From positions 1 through 9,559 of the forward strand of contig DKLU01000367.1 in NCBI GenBank assembly GCA_002455915.1: 9,559 bases of DNA, given 5' to 3'. Made by a program: the position numbers and the translations under genes. The notes under the pieces were generated by a model that saw only the letters and a list, made by a program, of their open reading frames with translations, did no database searches and had not been told where the DNA came from. Positions 6,763 through 9,559 of the stretch are shown one piece after another. The DNA comes from Chryseobacterium sp. UBA6632. Lineage in GTDB: Bacteria; Bacteroidota; Bacteroidia; Flavobacteriales; Weeksellaceae. Position 1 is the first letter of the stretch. Every line of letters begins with the position of its first letter.

Positions 6763-7333
6763 TGCTATATTTAATTTCCGGCTGCGTATGGGCAGCTCCA
6801 TTTTTTGTTATATTCTCAGGAACGAAAAGCATGGCCGTACAAAGGCAGTTTTTTCGTTCTTTTTTCATTAAAATATCATAATTCACACAGCTTTTACAGC
6901 CATTCCAGAATTCATCATCCTGAGTTAATTCAGAATAAATTACAGGTTTGTAGCCTAAATCGCTGTTGATTTTCATCACGGCAAGACCTGTCGTAAGCCC
7001 GAAAACTTTCGCATTCGGATATTTATCTCTAGATAATTGGAAAACTTTATTCTTGATTAAAGTCGCAGCACCCCTTTCCCTGAATTTCGGCGAAACAATC
7101 AGTCCGGAGTTGGCCACAAACTGACCATGCGACCAAGTTTCTATATAGCAGAAACCTACCCACTCCCCATTTTCAGTAGCTACCACAGCATTGCCATCTG
7201 AAATCTTCTTACTTAAATATTCTATGGAACGCTTTGCAATACCCGTCCCTCTTCGCTGTGCAGAATCGTACATTTCCTGCTGTATTTCACTCACATACAT
7301 CAGATGTATGGATGAGGAAATTTCTATTTCCAT
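6734..7333 (-). CDS. GNAT acyltransferase, probable N-acylglutamate synthase
   Basis: A 199-residue GCN5-related acyltransferase. The acyl-CoA pyrophosphate-binding motif is R85-x-x-G88-x-A90 (RERGAA), preceded by the beta-strand SGLIVSPKF. After the GNAT fold comes a Cys4 segment, C146-x2-C149 and C163-x-C165, that could bind a metal; I recall a similar cysteine tail in Bacteroidota arginine-operon GNATs. As first gene of an operon holding all later steps, it most likely acylates glutamate, with succinyl-CoA or acetyl-CoA as donor, filling the place of ArgA/ArgJ, neither of which is present. The last ~27 residues look variable and run into argG. The start is supported by a promoter ending about 20 bases upstream. 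Substrate identity is inference; the GNAT fold is clear. Confidence 0.8.
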   Translation of the reverse strand: MEIEISSSIHLMYVSEIQQEMYDSAQRRGTGIAKRSIEYLSKKISDGNAVVATENGEWVGFCYIETWSHGQFVANSGLIVSPKFRERGAATLIKNKVFQLSRDKYPNAKVFGLTTGLAVMKINSDLGYKPVIYSELTQDDEFWNGCKSCVNYDILMKKERKNCLCTAMLFVPENITKNGAAHTQPEIKYSNEQESHLSV

Positions 7334-7353
7334 TTATTTATCTAAATTTTTTG

Positions 7354-7387
7354 GCAAATTTAAAACATAATAACTTTAAAAACCAAA
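7354..7387 (-). promoter_or_regulatory. Promoter of the arginine operon (Bacteroidota type)
   Basis: On the minus strand, TTTG (7387-7384) is followed by 21 bases and then TAAATTTGC (7362-7354). This fits the Bacteroidota primary-sigma consensus of a TTTG -33 element and a TAnnTTTG -7 element. The expected transcript start is near 7347, giving a leader of about 14 bases before the GNAT ATG. A short leader leaves no room for a riboswitch or attenuator, so control should act at the promoter. Confidence 0.7.
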
Positions 7388-7391
7388 TAAA

Positions 7392-7440
7392 AAAGATAAT
7401 ATTTTTTCTTTAAAACAAATATACAGGTAAAATTATCTTT
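7392..7440. promoter_or_regulatory. Candidate operator: 9-bp inverted repeat in the divergent region
   Basis: AAAGATAAT (7392-7400) and ATTATCTTT (7432-7440) are perfect complements with 31 bases between them and centres 40 bp apart, close to four helical turns. The left arm starts 30 bases from the arg -7 element and the right arm ends 31 bases before the -7 element of the plus-strand gene, so the repeat is centred between the two promoters. A shorter copy, AAAGATA, lies at 7483-7489 over the predicted start of the plus-strand transcript. The DNA is very AT-rich, so chance is possible. Confidence 0.4.
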
Positions 7441-7470
7441 ACACTAAATTAACATTTTGCTAAATTATTA

Positions 7471-7479
7471 TATATTTGC
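7471..7479 (+). promoter_or_regulatory. -7 element for the InsA-like regulator gene
   Basis: TATATTTGC matches the TAnnTTTG -7 consensus and lies 15 bases before the ATG, so the leader would be only about 10 bases. No TTTG is seen at the usual -33 distance; the nearest (7456-7459) is too close. The promoter may therefore be weak or need an activator. Confidence 0.5.
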
Positions 7480-7494
7480 TAAAAAGATATAGGT

Positions 7495-7911
7495 ATGGAA
7501 AATCAATGTCCCAAATGCAATGGCAGCAAAGTTGTAAAAAGCGGAATCATTAATGAAAAACAACGTTTCCTGTGCAAAGACTGCAACTATTATTTCACCG
7601 TAAAAAAACTGGGGAAACAAATTGATGATTACTATGTAACAAAGGCATTACAACTATATCTAGAGGGATTAAGCTTCCGTGAAATAGAAAGAATTATCGG
7701 CGTTTCCCATGTTACGATTAGTTCATGGATTAAAAAATACAATATCACAAGACCACCTCATTCAGAATTCCATCCGGTGTATAAAATTTTAAAACAAAAT
7801 GAACTCGTTGAATACATGAGCAAAGAAGAGAATCTTAAAAATTCAGGTTTAATTATTACGCAATTTGCCGATAAATATATGCTAATCAAATGGGAAAGAT
7901 TTAAAAAGTAA
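7495..7911 (+). CDS. Stand-alone IS1 InsA-like zinc-ribbon/HTH DNA-binding protein
   Basis: A 138-residue protein. Residues 5-30 form a zinc ribbon (C5-x2-C8 and C27-x2-C30), and residues about 48-82 a helix-turn-helix (EGLSFREIERIIGVSHVTIS), the combination found in the InsA part of IS1-type transposases. In IS1, InsA alone binds the element's ends and represses transcription. Here the C-terminus (109-138, ending DKYMLIKWERFKK) has no DDE catalytic domain, no InsB-like frame follows, and I see no terminal inverted repeats or target duplication. It therefore looks like a complete small gene that kept only the DNA-binding half, plausibly a transcription factor. It is divergent from the arg operon and 178 bases upstream of the porin gene on the same strand, both possible targets. 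A decayed IS remnant is the alternative, but the frame is intact. Confidence 0.75.
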   Translation: MENQCPKCNGSKVVKSGIINEKQRFLCKDCNYYFTVKKLGKQIDDYYVTKALQLYLEGLSFREIERIIGVSHVTISSWIKKYNITRPPHSEFHPVYKILKQNELVEYMSKEENLKNSGLIITQFADKYMLIKWERFKK

Positions 7912-8089
7912 TATTACAAAATAATTGTAAATAAATGAATTATGAATTTTAACCACAACCACAATACGACAAACCTTAAACTAAAAGAAGATTATATATA
8001 TTGTTACCACTAATATATATTAAATTTTAATAACTAAATTATTAATTACAATTTGGCTTTCATAAAAAAACGCCAAAAATTGATAATTT
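7912..8089. promoter_or_regulatory. Intergenic region upstream of the porin gene
   Basis: This 178-base AT-rich gap contains several small structures. There is a weak hairpin TTACAA/TTGTAA (7914-7930) just after the regulator stop, without a T-run. AACCACAACCACAA (7951-7964) is a short tandem. TAATATATATTA (8011-8022) is a 12-bp perfect palindrome. CAATTTGGC (8049-8057) faces GCCAAAAATTG (8072-8082), an imperfect inverted repeat with a two-base bulge that ends seven bases before the porin ATG. TACAATTTG (8047-8055) resembles a -7 element with one extra base; no -33 TTTG is seen. The porin gene probably has its own promoter here, but I cannot fix it. Confidence 0.35.
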
Positions 8090-9469
8090 ATGAAGAAATT
8101 ACTCACTTTTATTGGATTGGCTTTAATCAGCAATTCTTTATATGCTCAAGGTTCTCCTGATTATGGTAGCGGATTAAAAATTAATCTCAACCAAGAAGGC
8201 GATAAATATGTCAGATTTATTTTATGGGATCAGTTTTGGTTAAGAAACACCCAAATGAACCCCGGAAGTATGGTTGGCGGAGAAGCTACTGATAATTCCT
8301 GGAGCCTAGGAAACCGCAGATTACGCTTATTAGCCTACGCCCAAATCACCAAAAGATATATGATTTTGGGGCATTTTGGAATTAATAATCAAACCTTTAT
8401 CAACGGCGGCGCACCTGGAACCACCGGAACAGGAGGAAACGGAAACGGCAAAAAACCTCAGCTTTTTTTCCATGATGCCTGGAATGAATATGCCGTAATC
8501 ATGCCCGGAGAAGCGGGTAAATTCAGTTTAACTTTAGGAGGTGGATTACACTACTACATGGGACTTTCCCGTATGACGATGGCTTCTACCTTAAATTTCC
8601 TGACAGTTGACTCCCCTATTTTCTCCTGGCCTTTAATTGATAATTCAGATCAGTTTGCAAGACAATTAGGAATGTTTGCGAAAGGGAAATATGGAAAGCT
8701 TGAATATCGTTTTAGCTTAAACAAACCCTTTGCAACTGATTTAACGCCAGCAAACGTGACCGATCCATCGAAAGCCGTGGCAGTTGACAACAACGGAAAT
8801 CCGAATTTTTCCAAAGCTGGTTATGTTGAATATCAATTTTTGGATGAAGAATCTAATCTACTGCCTTTCAAAGTGGGTTCTTACTTAGGAACGAAAAAAG
8901 TTTTCAATGTAGGCGCTGGTTTTTATCATCAAAAAGACGGAACGAGAACTTCGGTAAACTCCAATATTGAAAAACACGACATAACGTTGGTTGCCGTGGA
9001 TGCTTTCGCTGATATTCCTTTGGGAAATGCTAAAAATAAAATGGCAGTTTCAGCGTATGCAGGCTATTACAACTATCAATTTGGTCCCAATTACATCAGA
9101 AATTTAGGAATCATGAATATTGCCTCCAACGATCCTAATTTTATCGGCGACAGAGCCATAGCCGGGTCAGGAAATTTACAACCAACCATCGGAACAGGTA
9201 ATATCATCTACGCGCAGGCGGGTTTACTTTTACCAAGCCAAGCAGAAAAGCCGAAAATCAGAATTCAGCCATTTGCTGCGTATACGCATAAAAGTTTTGA
9301 GGCATTTGATAAATCTTCATCACAATTTGATGTGGGCGCGAACTGGCTCATAGATGGACATCACGCAAAAATTACAACACAATATTCAACAAGGCCTGTT
9401 TATACAAGCCCAACGGAAAGCCCAAAATCCAAGGGAGAATTTATTGTGCAATTCCATATTTACCTGTAA
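8090..9469 (+). CDS. Outer-membrane porin, OprO/OprP-like
   Basis: A 459-residue protein with a clear Sec signal peptide: MKKLL, a hydrophobic core, and a likely cut after LYA (residue 19). The mature part has alternating polar and hydrophobic beta-strand patterns typical of an outer-membrane barrel. An arginine cluster (NRRLRL, 75-80) followed by an AYAQITKRYMILGHFG strand resembles the first strands of phosphate-selective-type porins. A Gly/Asn/Thr-rich stretch (106-120) is probably a flexible loop. The C-terminus ends in a final strand (FIVQFHIYL), with the aromatic residue one place before the end rather than last. The substrate cannot be told from sequence. It lies downstream of the InsA-like protein on the same strand, which may regulate it. 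No terminator hairpin is seen after the stop. Confidence 0.8.
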   Translation: MKKLLTFIGLALISNSLYAQGSPDYGSGLKINLNQEGDKYVRFILWDQFWLRNTQMNPGSMVGGEATDNSWSLGNRRLRLLAYAQITKRYMILGHFGINNQTFINGGAPGTTGTGGNGNGKKPQLFFHDAWNEYAVIMPGEAGKFSLTLGGGLHYYMGLSRMTMASTLNFLTVDSPIFSWPLIDNSDQFARQLGMFAKGKYGKLEYRFSLNKPFATDLTPANVTDPSKAVAVDNNGNPNFSKAGYVEYQFLDEESNLLPFKVGSYLGTKKVFNVGAGFYHQKDGTRTSVNSNIEKHDITLVAVDAFADIPLGNAKNKMAVSAYAGYYNYQFGPNYIRNLGIMNIASNDPNFIGDRAIAGSGNLQPTIGTGNIIYAQAGLLLPSQAEKPKIRIQPFAAYTHKSFEAFDKSSSQFDVGANWLIDGHHAKITTQYSTRPVYTSPTESPKSKGEFIVQFHIYL

Positions 9470-9478
9470 ACCGCTGGA

Positions 9479-9559
9479 TTTTTAACCACAAAAGAAACAA
9501 AAGACATCATGCCGTTTAGGAAGACAAAGTTCTCAAAAGAATAAAAATCAAAGATTTTT
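9479..9559. repeat. AACCACAAAAG-type intergenic repeat (partial)
   Basis: After the porin stop comes TTTTTAACCACAAAAG, followed by AAAG/ACAAAG-rich sequence to the window end. The 16-mer ACAAAAGAAACAAAAG (9488-9503) is identical to 3-18 in repeat copy A, and 15 of those bases recur at 4304-4318. TTTTAACCACAA also occurs before the porin gene at 7947-7958. It may be the edge of another dispersed repeat cut by the window end; low complexity weakens the case. Confidence 0.4.

Noticed and set aside
6763..6801. Upstream in-frame ATG that would lengthen ArgG to 410 residues
   Set aside because: The added 13 residues have no counterpart in argininosuccinate synthases, and the PP-loop motif sits at the normal position when the protein starts at 6762.
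7334..7494. Arginine riboswitch, attenuator or leader peptide in front of the operon
   Set aside because: The predicted transcript start leaves only about 14 bases of leader, too short for such a device.
7495..7911. A complete IS1-type insertion sequence
   Set aside because: There is no DDE catalytic frame, no frameshift partner, no terminal inverted repeats and no target duplication around the gene.
7914..7930. TTACAA/TTGTAA hairpin as a terminator of the regulator gene
   Set aside because: The stem is six pairs and AT-rich, and no T-run follows, so intrinsic termination is not supported.

Overview
The window is AT-rich DNA that most likely comes from a flavobacterium of the Chryseobacterium type (phylum Bacteroidota). 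This rests on four things: the N-acylornithine carbamoyltransferase variant of arginine synthesis, promoter elements of the Bacteroidota form (TTTG ... TAnnTTTG) with no strong Shine-Dalgarno sites, an outer-membrane porin with a Bacteroidota-like signal peptide, and intergenic repeats of a kind I associate with Chryseobacterium genomes. The genus is an inference from memory of such sequences, not a search result.

Positions 236-7333 (minus strand) hold a seven-gene arginine biosynthesis operon. In transcription order it is a GNAT acyltransferase (first step), argG, argC, argD, argF', argB and argE. It starts from a well-formed promoter at 7354-7387. Genes are packed tightly: GNAT/argG and argB/argE overlap, and argD-argF' are 12 bases apart. 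The exceptions are three gaps filled by repeats. The set makes a linear acylated route: glutamate is acylated, phosphorylated (ArgB), reduced (ArgC) and transaminated (ArgD); the acylornithine is carbamoylated (ArgF'), deacylated to citrulline (ArgE) and joined to aspartate (ArgG). Only argH and carAB are missing from the pathway; argH may lie beyond position 1. Residue 90 of ArgF' is Val at the position that separates acetyl- from succinyl-ornithine enzymes, which predicts succinylated intermediates.

Positions 7334-7494 are a divergent control region with near mirror symmetry: one TAnnTTTGC promoter element faces each way, and a perfect 9-bp inverted repeat sits between them. On the plus strand follow a 138-residue stand-alone DNA-binding protein (7495-7911), built from an IS1 InsA-like zinc ribbon plus helix-turn-helix with no catalytic transposase domain, and a 459-residue outer-membrane porin (8090-9469).

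The intergenic DNA is unusually structured. Two copies of a ~186-bp repeat (1-185 and 4301-4488) lie in the same orientation, each about 50 bases downstream of an arg gene stop codon. Two tandem-hairpin modules (2103-2146 and 5520-5564) fill the argF'-argB and argG-argC gaps, and all four hairpins have GNA triloops on the transcribed sense strand. The most promising items for follow-up are these hairpin modules, the orphan InsA-like protein with its symmetric control region, and the predicted succinyl-specific arginine route.
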